A stretch of DNA of 32,182 nt from the NCBI GenBank assembly GCA_002771215.1, contig PCRM01000044.1, positions 15,713 to 47,894 of the forward strand. The letters are read 5' to 3'. Both the position numbers and the translations under genes were made by a program. The notes under the pieces are model-generated. The model searched no databases. It was not told where the DNA came from and saw nothing but the letters and a program-made list of their open reading frames with translations. This document shows positions 15,623 through 22,482 of this stretch, in pieces (positions within the stretch are counted from its first letter, which is position 1; every line of letters begins with the position of its first letter). Source of the DNA: Candidatus Nealsonbacteria bacterium CG23_combo_of_CG06-09_8_20_14_all_40_13. Lineage in GTDB: Bacteria > Patescibacteriota > UBA1384 > UBA12157_A > GCA-002773005.

Positions 15623-15649
15623 GTATCATTGAAGAAAAAAGGAAATGGA

Positions 15650-16009
15650 ATGAGCGAAAATTTACAAGAAGGTCAAAAACACAGTCCAGAAGAAGAAAAA
15701 GACCACTTTGCGGAGCAACAGCAACAAGAGCTGGCGCGTCGTCGCGAAGCTGGCGAATTAGCGCCTTATGACTATGAGGTAATTTACATTCAGTATCTTC
15801 AGCAAGACGGTGAGCCTGTCACCCTTAAAGATGTTGAAAATCATGCCATTGTTATTAACCCCGATGAATTTGAAACCCTTGGCTTCATTGAATTTGTGAA
15901 GGCCAATGGCGAAATAATTAACATTGATTTTACGGATGAAGGTTTTGACAGAAGCCATCCGTTAATCATTTTTCTTGAAGAACTCGGGGACAAAAAATCA
16001 TCTGAGTAA
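15650..16009 (+). CDS. Small acidic protein of unknown function (119 aa)
   Basis: The N-terminal 35 residues are highly charged and glutamine-rich (SPEEEKDHFAEQQQQELARR), likely helical or disordered. They are followed by a compact beta-rich stretch, YDYEVIYIQYLQQDGEPVTL, then HAIVINPDEFETLGFIEFV and IINIDFTDEGFDRSHPLIIF. I do not recognise the family. There is no signal peptide or membrane helix, so a cytoplasmic location is inferred. The ATG at 15650 has AAGGA about eight bases upstream. The frame is open back to 15473 across the tRNA and tandem repeat, which argues for the internal start. A strong terminator follows 27 bp after the stop. No partner gene is obvious. Confidence 0.7.
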   Translation: MSENLQEGQKHSPEEEKDHFAEQQQQELARRREAGELAPYDYEVIYIQYLQQDGEPVTLKDVENHAIVINPDEFETLGFIEFVKANGEIINIDFTDEGFDRSHPLIIFLEELGDKKSSE

Positions 16010-16035
16010 ATTTGCCGCCAGCGATGGCCCTCCAT

Positions 16036-16060
16036 AAAAACGCCTTTAAGGCGTTTTTAT
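16036..16060. terminator. Bidirectional intrinsic terminator
   Basis: AAAAACGCC-TTTAA-GGCGTTTTT is a near-perfect stem with a T run on both strands. On the plus strand it ends the small acidic protein gene. On the minus strand it ends the murJ/small membrane protein unit, whose stop codon (16057-16059) lies inside the stem. Confidence 0.88.
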
Positions 16061-16197
16061 CTTTTGAGAAAAAACCAGATTAAAAATACAATCAGAACAA
16101 ATAAAAAACCAAAAAGTACCAGCATCGTTTGACAGGTGCAGGCGCCGCCTTTTTCTTTCTTTTTATCAATTTCGTCATAAAAATTATCTTTGGCCAT
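16057..16197 (-). CDS. 46-residue single-span membrane protein overlapping murJ
   Basis: The peptide starts MAKDNFYDEIDKKKEKGG, a charged cytoplasmic-like head. A short Cys-x-Cys (ACTCQ, residues 19-23) follows, then a hydrophobic helix (MLVLFGFLFVLIVFLIWFFL, about 25-44), ending in KR. The ATG at 16197 lies 14 nt inside the end of murJ, with AAGGAAG about eight bases upstream, so coupled translation is likely. The stop falls in the terminator stem, meaning the pair is one transcript. No family is recognised. A role beside the lipid II flippase is only an inference from position. The short length makes the call less sure, but the frame, ribosome site and helix agree. Confidence 0.65.
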   Translation of the reverse strand: MAKDNFYDEIDKKKEKGGACTCQTMLVLFGFLFVLIVFLIWFFLKR

Positions 16198-17740
16198 TGG
16201 CTCTGACTTCCTTCAGTTTAAATATCCAAGCTAGAACAAAATAAACTAAAATACCCACAGTTGCGGCTCCAAAAGTTTGTACAAAAATGCCCCAAAAACG
16301 GTGCATATCAACTACTGGTGCCAAAATATACTTGGACAGCTGAATTGCTACAGCCATCAGCAAAGACATAAGAATTACTTTGGCTACGAATATAAAAATT
16401 ACTGACGCTTGTATCGTTTTATTGTCTTTTTGAAATAATATATAAAGCAACAAGGCGTTCAGAAAGCTTCCTAAAGAAAAAGCCAAAGCTAAACCGGCTA
16501 CACCGAGTGTTTTTGCGAAGATATATCCAAAAATTATCGAAAGCAAACCTGAAATTATGCTTATGGTCATCGGTGTTTTCGTGTTTTGCCGGGCGTAAAA
16601 AGCTCGTGCTAAAAGTGGAATACTGCCTTGCGCGACCAATGAAATGGCGAAAAACCCTAATGTCTGTGAGGTTAAAATCGTTTGCTCCCAGCCAAAATGT
16701 CCTGAGCCTAAAATTAATCGGACAATCTGGGTGCGTAATAATATCATCCCAACAGACAATGGGATCAAGAAAAATAAAACTGTCCTTAAAATTCTGTTAA
16801 AATAGTAGGAAAATTTTTCATCATCTTTAAGAGAAACTGTTTCGGAAAGCAAAGGGAAAACTGCCGTAGCAAAAGCGGTGCCAAAAACAACTGTCGGCAT
16901 TGTTTGGATATTATCAGCAAGATTGAAAATTGCCACCGCCCCACCTCCCAAAGCTGAACCGATAGCCGTATAAACAAGCAAAAGAAGCTGCTGCGAGGCC
17001 AAACCGATGGTGCGCGGTACCATTAATTTTAAAATACGCCTGGCACCCTGGCAAAGCGGATCCCAAACTAAACGCCACCTAAATCCTAAAGAATAAGCGG
17101 CGGGCAATTGGACGACCATATGTAAAAAGGCTCCAGCCACAACGCCGAAGGCAACACCATAAACTGAATATCTACCTGACAAGAACAAGGTGGCAACAAT
17201 AATTGACAGGTTATAAAACAATGGTGCGACTGAATAAGCTAAAAATCTCTTGTAAGAGTTTAAAATCCCCCCAAAAATATACGAGAAACCAAAGAAAACC
17301 GGCGAAAGAAGCATTAAACGTGAAAGCTTAAGCGTAATCTCCTGTTTCTCTAAATCAAACTTTGGCACTAAAACAGGCACTAAATAGGGCATAATTATAA
17401 ATAAAATTATGCAAGCAAGAATTACTGCAATTAGGGCCATATTCAAAAAAACATTGGCAACATACCACCCATCTTTGGTCCTGTTTTGCCATATATAAGA
17501 AGTAAAAACCGGAATGAAAGCGGAAGTGATGGCGCCTAAAATCATCAAGTTGAAAATTAGGTCGGGTAGCCGAAAGGCGGCATAATAGGTGTCCAAAAGT
17601 GAAGTAGGAATTTTTTGCGCTAAATAGTGATCACGAACGACACCCAGAATATTGCTTAAAAAGAGTGTTATTATCAGAATCAATGAGGCGCCTTTAAGAC
17701 TATTTTGGCCGCCAATATAATTTTTAAAAAATTTCATCAT
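16184..17740 (-). CDS. murJ: Lipid II flippase MurJ (MviN, 518 aa)
   Basis: MOP-superfamily transporter that moves the peptidoglycan precursor lipid II across the inner membrane. About 14 hydrophobic helices are evident. Family blocks include SNILGVVRDHYLAQKIP near the N-terminus (the region of the essential Arg), YYAAFRLPDLIFNLMILGAI, SAFIPVF, GILNSYKRFLAYSVAPLFYN, IFNLADNIQTMPTVVFGTAFATA and LLARAFYARQNTKTPM. Length matches the family (about 510-530). The two adjacent ATG codons at 17740 and 17737 have no ribosome site, but an extended -10 box lies six bases upstream, so a leaderless message is likely. A small membrane protein gene overlaps its 3' end. Confidence 0.93.
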   Translation of the reverse strand: MMKFFKNYIGGQNSLKGASLILIITLFLSNILGVVRDHYLAQKIPTSLLDTYYAAFRLPDLIFNLMILGAITSAFIPVFTSYIWQNRTKDGWYVANVFLNMALIAVILACIILFIIMPYLVPVLVPKFDLEKQEITLKLSRLMLLSPVFFGFSYIFGGILNSYKRFLAYSVAPLFYNLSIIVATLFLSGRYSVYGVAFGVVAGAFLHMVVQLPAAYSLGFRWRLVWDPLCQGARRILKLMVPRTIGLASQQLLLLVYTAIGSALGGGAVAIFNLADNIQTMPTVVFGTAFATAVFPLLSETVSLKDDEKFSYYFNRILRTVLFFLIPLSVGMILLRTQIVRLILGSGHFGWEQTILTSQTLGFFAISLVAQGSIPLLARAFYARQNTKTPMTISIISGLLSIIFGYIFAKTLGVAGLALAFSLGSFLNALLLYILFQKDNKTIQASVIFIFVAKVILMSLLMAVAIQLSKYILAPVVDMHRFWGIFVQTFGAATVGILVYFVLAWIFKLKEVRANGQR

Positions 17741-17746
17741 AGATTA

Positions 17747-17755
17747 ATTATATCA
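17747..17755 (-). promoter_or_regulatory. Extended -10 promoter of murJ, predicted leaderless
   Basis: On the minus strand TGATATAAT (TG-N-TATAAT) ends six bases before the ATG at 17740. Transcription would then start at or next to the initiator codon. No matching -35 hexamer was found, which is usual for extended -10 promoters. Confidence 0.6.
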
Positions 17756-17798
17756 GATAAAACCGTTAAAATGCTATGTTTAATTTTTAAAATTGACC

Positions 17799-17819
17799 TG
17801 TGGATAAGTTTTATCCACA
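17799..17819. promoter_or_regulatory. Inverted pair of DnaA boxes
   Basis: TGTGGATAA (17799-17807), a GTT spacer, and TTATCCACA (17811-17819): two consensus DnaA-binding 9-mers in opposite orientation forming a 21-bp near-palindrome, about 50 bp upstream of the murJ -10. Single boxes also occur at 32011-32019 and inside a glycosyltransferase gene near 1429-1437. Two boxes alone do not make an origin; they could regulate murJ or titrate DnaA. Confidence 0.55.
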
Positions 17820-17881
17820 AGGTATTAAACAATGATTATGAACCTGTTATAAGCAAGAAAATACTTAATCATCTTGGGAGG

Positions 17882-17910
17882 TTGACAAAGAGCACTTTTA
17901 GTGCTATTAT
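17882..17910 (+). promoter_or_regulatory. Promoter of the orphan RNA, with a palindrome in the spacer
   Basis: TTGACA (17882-17887), 17-bp spacer, TATTAT (17905-17910). The spacer holds AGCACT-TTT-AGTGCT (17891-17905), a 6-bp inverted repeat reaching the -10 box. The layout matches the dnaK promoter, though the palindrome sequence differs. No protein gene lies downstream on this strand. Confidence 0.75.
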
Positions 17911-17916
17911 ATATTT

Positions 17917-18210
17917 ATCTAAGTAAAAATTTGCATACGGTCAGGGAGGGGTATTTATTATCTTTGAACTCTAGGGATAATAGATATGCTTGCCTTACCG
18001 TAAAAACAAAAATCCTCCTTGGTGGAACTCGAAAACAAAAATCACCTCTTTAACAAACGGTAAGGTACAAAAAGGCTTAAAACTGCTTCTTACGAGGGAC
18101 CACAGCGTTCTTGGTAGGATGTTGTAATTTGAGCCAATTAGAAAAAAAGGCGCGACGAGCGGTCAATAATTTAAAGTTAGATTAGGCCGGTTCTCGACTC
18201 GCGCCTTTTT
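17917..18210 (+). ncRNA. Unassigned structured RNA, about 294 nt, free-standing transcription unit
   Basis: Lies between two minus-strand genes but has its own plus-strand promoter and intrinsic terminator, and no significant reading frame. Stems I can draw: 17951-17962 with 17976-17987 (12 pairs, including G-U); CCTTACCGT at 17993-18001 with ACGGTAAGG at 18057-18065 (9 perfect pairs, extendable to 11); GGCTTAAA at 18074-18081 with TTTGAGCC at 18128-18135, enclosing a G-U-rich hairpin with loop around 18101-18106; and the terminal stem. An earlier ACGGTCAGG at 17937-17945 could pair with the same CCTTACCGT, so two exclusive folds are possible. It lacks the hallmark motifs of RNase P RNA, tmRNA, SRP RNA and 6S RNA. 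Confidence 0.7.
18149..18210 (+). terminator. Terminator of the orphan RNA
   Basis: GGCGCGA (18149-18155) pairs perfectly with TCGCGCC (18199-18205). CGAG/CTCG and CGG/CCG extend the stem inward across small bulges, and TTTTT follows at 18206-18210. The stem is longer and more complex than a minimal terminator, so it may also belong to the RNA's functional fold. Confidence 0.75.
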
Positions 18211-18222
18211 CATTGACTAAAT

Positions 18223-20844
18223 TTATGAGGGCTTACCTGCTCTCTTCTTATCTATACTTCTAAAGCACAATTGTTCTGGCACAAAAAAGAGTTCAATATC
18301 ACCGCAAGGACCATTGCGGTGTTTCCTAATTAAGATATCGGCAATATTTTTTCTTTCTGTATCTTTGTCATAATAACCCTCCCGGTAGATAAACATAACG
18401 ACATCAGCATCTTGTTCGATCGAGTTGTGCACAATGATATCATTAGCTACGAAATTGTGGCTGCCCACAACTGTGGCATCATACACTTCTTCAACTGCTA
18501 AAGGTTTAATTTCCAATATCTCGTCCCAGAAGATATCAGATTGGGCAAGATTGACTAATTTTTGATCCGGTATTGCAGTAGTAATGTGCAGCATTCTTTG
18601 GCGCGAAATGCCATTATGATATCTTTGCGTTCCCGAATAAGCCCAACCCAACTGTTGATGAAATTGGCGTGCAGTGAGAGTCCAATAAGACCGCAGCCGA
18701 TTAATTGTCTGCCAGATTTGTTTCGGAATCACGTCCAAATTGGGATTGAATTTAACTTTTTCTAAAAACCCAAGCGCTTTTTTAACCAACTTTTCTTTCT
18801 TCCCAAAAATACCAATTTGGCTTAGGAACTTCCATTGATCCTCTTTGCCGGAAATATCTACATGGTACCCTGGTTGATAGCCTTTTTTGTAACTTCTCCT
18901 TAGGCGTGCCGTGATACCAAAACGAATAAGTAAATGCGCCAATTGGCGAGCCAGCTTTTCACTTTTAGTAGCGTAATAAATGGTCCAGCCGGATTGGCTG
19001 ATATTGCAGCTGTAAGAAATCGTCCCATCGGTGGCCCAAAGATGCTTAATAAATAAGGCGAGTTTCTCTTTCGGTAGCTGAAAAATAATCTGGGGGATCA
19101 CTTTTTCACCAGATCTTTGATTGAAAATTTCTAAATCCGAGAGCCATTTCACAACCGGGTTGTGGCGGCCCCTCGCCAAGGGGTAAGGAGACGTCGTAAA
19201 AAGATGCCACCAATTCTTTTGTTTCACTAACCTGGTTTTGACTCCAAAAGCTTTTTGGGCCGCTATTTTAACTTCTTGCAGGCATAATGGATCGGCGTTG
19301 GTATATTGCAAAGAATGATTTTTAAGATAGCAACCATCGCCAATCAGGTGCGCTAAAACAATAATCTTTTCATCTTCTAAATTTTCTCGCCCTTGATAGG
19401 ATAGTTCTCGCGGTACCGCCAAATGTTCACCTATCTTTAATTGATCAAGTCTCTTCCAGCCCAAAATGGTGTAAAAAGGATGATTAGCCGAAGCGTTGAT
19501 TTCTTTGCCCGAGGCTAAGCGTAGTTTGTAGACCTTTTTTCGGCCCGATGGAAAAGCTTTGACCATCATCTGCCGCTCAAGCTTCAATCCCTCCCTTAAG
19601 CTGAGAACGGGAATTGCTATTTTTTTCTTGGCCAACTCTTTAATCGTGAAAAGCTTACCGGTATGAGCATGCATAATTTGAGTATTGCCGGTTAAACAAC
19701 CACTTTCCCTCAAGTCCGCCAGTTGGGGTCTTTTGCCCGGACGCATTTCAACTGCCCGTGAAAGTTGTGAAAGGGCTAATACGGGAACATTCAGTTCTCT
19801 GGCCAACGCCTTCAGCGCCCGCGATATCTCAGAAACTTCCGCAACTCGATTGTCGCTAGATTTTTGGCTACCAGCCATCAACTGAAGATAATCTATGACT
19901 ATCAAGCCAATTTTACTCTCAAGTTGCAATCGGCGCGCCTTGGTACGAATTTCCGTAACATTCAATAGTGGTGAGTCGTCAATAAAAATTGGCGCTTCAG
20001 ATAAAACACCCATGGCATAGCCAATTTTAGGAAAATCTTCGTCAGTTAAATTACCGGTACGCAACTTCCAAGAATCAAGGCCTGATTGAGAACAGATTAA
20101 TCTGTCCACTAGCTGCTCTTTGCTCATCTCCAGAGAAAATATTCCAACTGGCACTTTTTCTTTGACTGAGGCGTTTAGGGCAATATTCAACGCCAAGGAG
20201 GATTTACCCATCGAAGGTCGAGACGCTAAAATGATTAAATCGGATTGCTGTAGTCCCGCCAACAGGTTATCTAGGTCAGCAAAACCCGTAGGGACACCGC
20301 GCAACATGCTTTTATTTTTAGAAAGCTTATCTATTCTCTCAAATGACTCGGTTAGAACATCTTTAATCGGGATGAAATTCTCTTGCAAAAAGGACTGTGA
20401 AACCGAAAATAACTCCGATTCGGCTTTGTCTAAAACTTTTTCCACATCTTCTGCCTCTTGAAAACCAAATTCTGCTATCTTAGAGGCAGCAGAAATAAGT
20501 CGGCGCAAAACCGATTTTTGCTGAATTATTTGGGCATAATGAGCCACGTGAGCGGCGGTGGGCACAGAATTTACCAAAGAAGTCAAATAGCTTGCCCCGC
20601 CGACATCTTTTAATTTCTTTTCTCTTTCTAATTCATCGGTCAAAGTTACCAGGTCAATTGGAGAACGCTTCTGGTAGAGCTTGAGCATCGCTTGATAAAT
20701 TTGGGCGTGGTCGTTGCGATAAAAGTCAGCGGGAATAATAATATCCGCTACCTTCACAATAGCGTTTTTATCAAGCAAAATAGCGCCCAAAACTGACTGT
20801 TCGGCTTCAACATTTTGTGGTGGAAGTTTGACGCCGTCACTCAT
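18223..20844 (-). CDS. dnaB: Replicative DNA helicase DnaB with an in-frame intein (873 aa precursor)
   Basis: Hexameric helicase that unwinds the replication fork. The N-terminal domain begins LPPQNVEAEQSVLGAILLDK. The RecA-like domain has Walker A SRPSMGKSS (about 208-216), LIVIDYLQLM (Walker B) and LSQLSRAVE with RPQLADLRESG. An intein of 425 residues (383-807) interrupts the protein after RESG. The chain resumes at SIEQDADVVMFIYRE and ends with the normal helicase tail. Removing the intein gives 448 residues, the usual DnaB length. I start at the ATG at 20844, preceded by GAGGAG and overlapping the dnaX stop by eight bases. A TTG at 20862 would add six residues. It follows dnaX, suggesting a small replication operon. 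Confidence 0.95.
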   Translation of the reverse strand: MSDGVKLPPQNVEAEQSVLGAILLDKNAIVKVADIIIPADFYRNDHAQIYQAMLKLYQKRSPIDLVTLTDELEREKKLKDVGGASYLTSLVNSVPTAAHVAHYAQIIQQKSVLRRLISAASKIAEFGFQEAEDVEKVLDKAESELFSVSQSFLQENFIPIKDVLTESFERIDKLSKNKSMLRGVPTGFADLDNLLAGLQQSDLIILASRPSMGKSSLALNIALNASVKEKVPVGIFSLEMSKEQLVDRLICSQSGLDSWKLRTGNLTDEDFPKIGYAMGVLSEAPIFIDDSPLLNVTEIRTKARRLQLESKIGLIVIDYLQLMAGSQKSSDNRVAEVSEISRALKALARELNVPVLALSQLSRAVEMRPGKRPQLADLRESGCLTGNTQIMHAHTGKLFTIKELAKKKIAIPVLSLREGLKLERQMMVKAFPSGRKKVYKLRLASGKEINASANHPFYTILGWKRLDQLKIGEHLAVPRELSYQGRENLEDEKIIVLAHLIGDGCYLKNHSLQYTNADPLCLQEVKIAAQKAFGVKTRLVKQKNWWHLFTTSPYPLARGRHNPVVKWLSDLEIFNQRSGEKVIPQIIFQLPKEKLALFIKHLWATDGTISYSCNISQSGWTIYYATKSEKLARQLAHLLIRFGITARLRRSYKKGYQPGYHVDISGKEDQWKFLSQIGIFGKKEKLVKKALGFLEKVKFNPNLDVIPKQIWQTINRLRSYWTLTARQFHQQLGWAYSGTQRYHNGISRQRMLHITTAIPDQKLVNLAQSDIFWDEILEIKPLAVEEVYDATVVGSHNFVANDIIVHNSIEQDADVVMFIYREGYYDKDTERKNIADILIRKHRNGPCGDIELFFVPEQLCFRSIDKKRAGKPS
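18424..19698 (-). mobile_element. DnaB intein (425 aa) with LAGLIDADG homing endonuclease
   Basis: The self-splicing insert begins CLTGNTQIMHAHTGKLFTI (block A, Cys1) and ends VYDATVVGSHNFVANDIIVH-N (blocks F and G). It has the penultimate His and terminal Asn, followed by Ser as the +1 extein residue. Block B is ASANHPFYTILGW with its conserved His. Two endonuclease helices are visible, LAHLIGDGCYL and IKHLWATDGTISY, each with an Asp at the catalytic place. All splicing residues are present, so activity is expected. The insertion point RESG/SIEQ is the same conserved site used by the cyanobacterial Ssp DnaB intein. This is a homing mobile element that inserts at a fixed helicase site. Confidence 0.94.
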
Positions 20845-22339
20845 CCTGCTCCTCAACTCCAAAAAGGTCTTTGGCAGAAAGAAGCATATCTTCTTCCTCC
20901 TGTTTTATCTTTTCTTTATCCAATAAGATACAATCAATTAATAGGTCTCTCCCCAGAACTTGGCTTAAAGTTTGCTCTATTATAACACGGTTTTGGTGTT
21001 GCAAAATTTTCTCTTTATGAAACTTAAATTGCGCGGCCAAAACCAATTTATTCTCTTCAATAATAACCGGCTTGGCATCTTTGAGTAAAGCAAAAAGCGA
21101 ATGATTATGAGGTTTGATACCATTTAAAATCTTCTCCCATAAAACAGGGTTGATATTTTGCTCTGTTGCTTTTTGATAAGGAGTCTTCCTGTCTGCAGCC
21201 GCATCTGAAATATTTGAAGTTTCTTTATTGGCAGTAACCTTTAAAATATCCTGACCTAATAGTAATTGAGATTTGGCAATGGCCAGTTCTAAAGGCAGTT
21301 GAAGAATAAAACTTGTCTTAATCTGCGATTGACTTTCCAAAAATAGATTGGCCAAAGCTAAAATTTTATCAGGCGCAATAGCTTGGGCTTTTTTGACAAT
21401 CTCTGTTAAATTTTCATCTTCTTGCTCAAAATTGGTCTGCGCGCCCATCTTTAACAAAAGTATTCGGCGCAACGCTGAAACAACCATCTGGTTGAAATTT
21501 AAAAAATCTATACCTTGAACAAATAATTCTTCAATTAAATCAAAAGATTTGTCTTGCTTGCTCTGAAAAATATAACCGATTAACTGGTAGACAGATTCCC
21601 ATTTGCCCAATCCCAAAGCGGCACGAATCTCTTTAACACTAATTTCTTTGTTTTGAGTCAGATTTAAAGATTTTATCTGGTCTAAAATGGAAATGGCATC
21701 ACGAAAAGCGCCGTCTGAAAGGCTAGCAATTAAATTTAGGCCTTCGGAAGAAATTTTAAAATCTTCTTCTTTGGCAATTTTGGACAAAAGCTGGACAATT
21801 TCTTTAATTTTGGCCCTTTTGAAATCAAACTGCTGGCAACGGGAGAGAATAGTCGCCGGCACTTTGTGCGCTTCAGTAGTTGCCAAAATAAAAATTACGT
21901 GGGCGGGTGGCTCTTCCAAAGTTTTCAACAGCGCATTAAATGCTTCGCGGGTAAGCATATGGCATTCATCAATAATAATTACCTTATATTTACCTAAACT
22001 GGGGGCAAATTTTACTTTTTCGCGCAATTCCCTCACCTCATCAATTCCGCGGTTAGACGCGGCGTCAATTTCAATTAAATCCAAACTCTTGCCGGAAATT
22101 ATCTCCACGCAACTTTGACATTTATTGCATGGTTCGGCTTTGCCTTTCTGACAATTGAAAGCTTTAGCCAAAATTCTGGCGACGGTTGTTTTACCCGTAC
22201 CTTTAGGCCCGGCAAATAAATACGCGTGCGAAATTCGACCACTCTCCAAAGCCGACACCAGCACTTTCTTGATGTGGTCCTGAGAGTGAACATCTTTAAA
22301 TTTTTGGGGTCTGTATTTACGATATAAAGAGAGTGACAT
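20837..22339 (-). CDS. dnaX: DNA polymerase III gamma/tau subunit DnaX (500 aa)
   Basis: Clamp-loader ATPase of the replisome. It opens SLYRKYRPQKFKDVHSQDHI. Walker A is GPKGTGKTT (44-52), a zinc module uses C63, C71, C74 and C77 (CNKCQSCVEI), and VIIIDECHMLTREAFNALLK supplies Walker B. LATTEAHKVPATILSRCQQF carries sensor 1 and the arginine finger. Domain III follows with ISILDQIKSL. The C-terminal third is less conserved, with FAL-LKDAKPVIIEENKLVLAAQFKFH, and ends in an acidic tail. Length fits a tau-like form without a long extension. The start at 22339 has AAGG eight bases upstream and a promoter about 20 bp away. dnaB overlaps its stop. Confidence 0.95.
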   Translation of the reverse strand: MSLSLYRKYRPQKFKDVHSQDHIKKVLVSALESGRISHAYLFAGPKGTGKTTVARILAKAFNCQKGKAEPCNKCQSCVEIISGKSLDLIEIDAASNRGIDEVRELREKVKFAPSLGKYKVIIIDECHMLTREAFNALLKTLEEPPAHVIFILATTEAHKVPATILSRCQQFDFKRAKIKEIVQLLSKIAKEEDFKISSEGLNLIASLSDGAFRDAISILDQIKSLNLTQNKEISVKEIRAALGLGKWESVYQLIGYIFQSKQDKSFDLIEELFVQGIDFLNFNQMVVSALRRILLLKMGAQTNFEQEDENLTEIVKKAQAIAPDKILALANLFLESQSQIKTSFILQLPLELAIAKSQLLLGQDILKVTANKETSNISDAAADRKTPYQKATEQNINPVLWEKILNGIKPHNHSLFALLKDAKPVIIEENKLVLAAQFKFHKEKILQHQNRVIIEQTLSQVLGRDLLIDCILLDKEKIKQEEEDMLLSAKDLFGVEEQDE

Positions 22340-22359
22340 TAATTTGCCTTTGCGTTTTT

Positions 22360-22388
22360 ATCATAAACGTATATCTTTTTTTAAGCAA
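22360..22388 (-). promoter_or_regulatory. Promoter of dnaX-dnaB
   Basis: On the minus strand TTGCTT (22388-22383), 17 bp, TATGAT (22365-22360). The transcript would start near 22353, about 14 nt before the ATG. It is oriented away from the pilus genes. Confidence 0.55.
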
Positions 22389-22447
22389 TGGTGGTAAAAT
22401 GAAGAGCAAAAGGTTACCGGTTAATAGTTAATTGATTAGACAAATTC

Positions 22448-22466
22448 GTCGTCCCGTCGGGACGAC
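22448..22466 (+). repeat. Hairpin directly upstream of the pilB ribosome site
   Basis: GTCGTCCC-GTC-GGGACGAC, an 8-bp perfect stem with a 3-nt loop, ending five bases before AAGGAGGGG. It lacks a T run, so it is not a terminator. It could hold the ribosome site accessible, modulate translation, or be a dispersed palindrome. No other copy was noticed in the window. Confidence 0.6.
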
Positions 22467-22482
22467 AAGTAAGGAGGGGTTT

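Noticed and set aside
15473-15649. Open frame continuing upstream of the small acidic protein through the tRNA and tandem repeat
   Set aside because: It reads through the tRNA-Lys gene and a heptamer array; an internal ATG with a ribosome site gives a more credible protein.
17757-17890. Chromosomal origin of replication
   Set aside because: Only two DnaA boxes, no dnaA gene and no cluster of boxes or clear unwinding element next to them.
17986-18003. Five-codon frame (Met-Leu-Ala-Leu-Pro) inside the orphan RNA
   Set aside because: There is no ribosome site at a workable distance, and it overlaps the main stem; most likely chance.
17917-18210. RNase P RNA, tmRNA, SRP RNA, 6S RNA or T-box leader
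   Set aside because: No RNase P core motifs, no tRNA-like ends or tag frame, no SRP GGAA/GCAG loop, ends do not pair as in 6S, and no gene follows for a T-box. Only a covariance search could settle remote homology.
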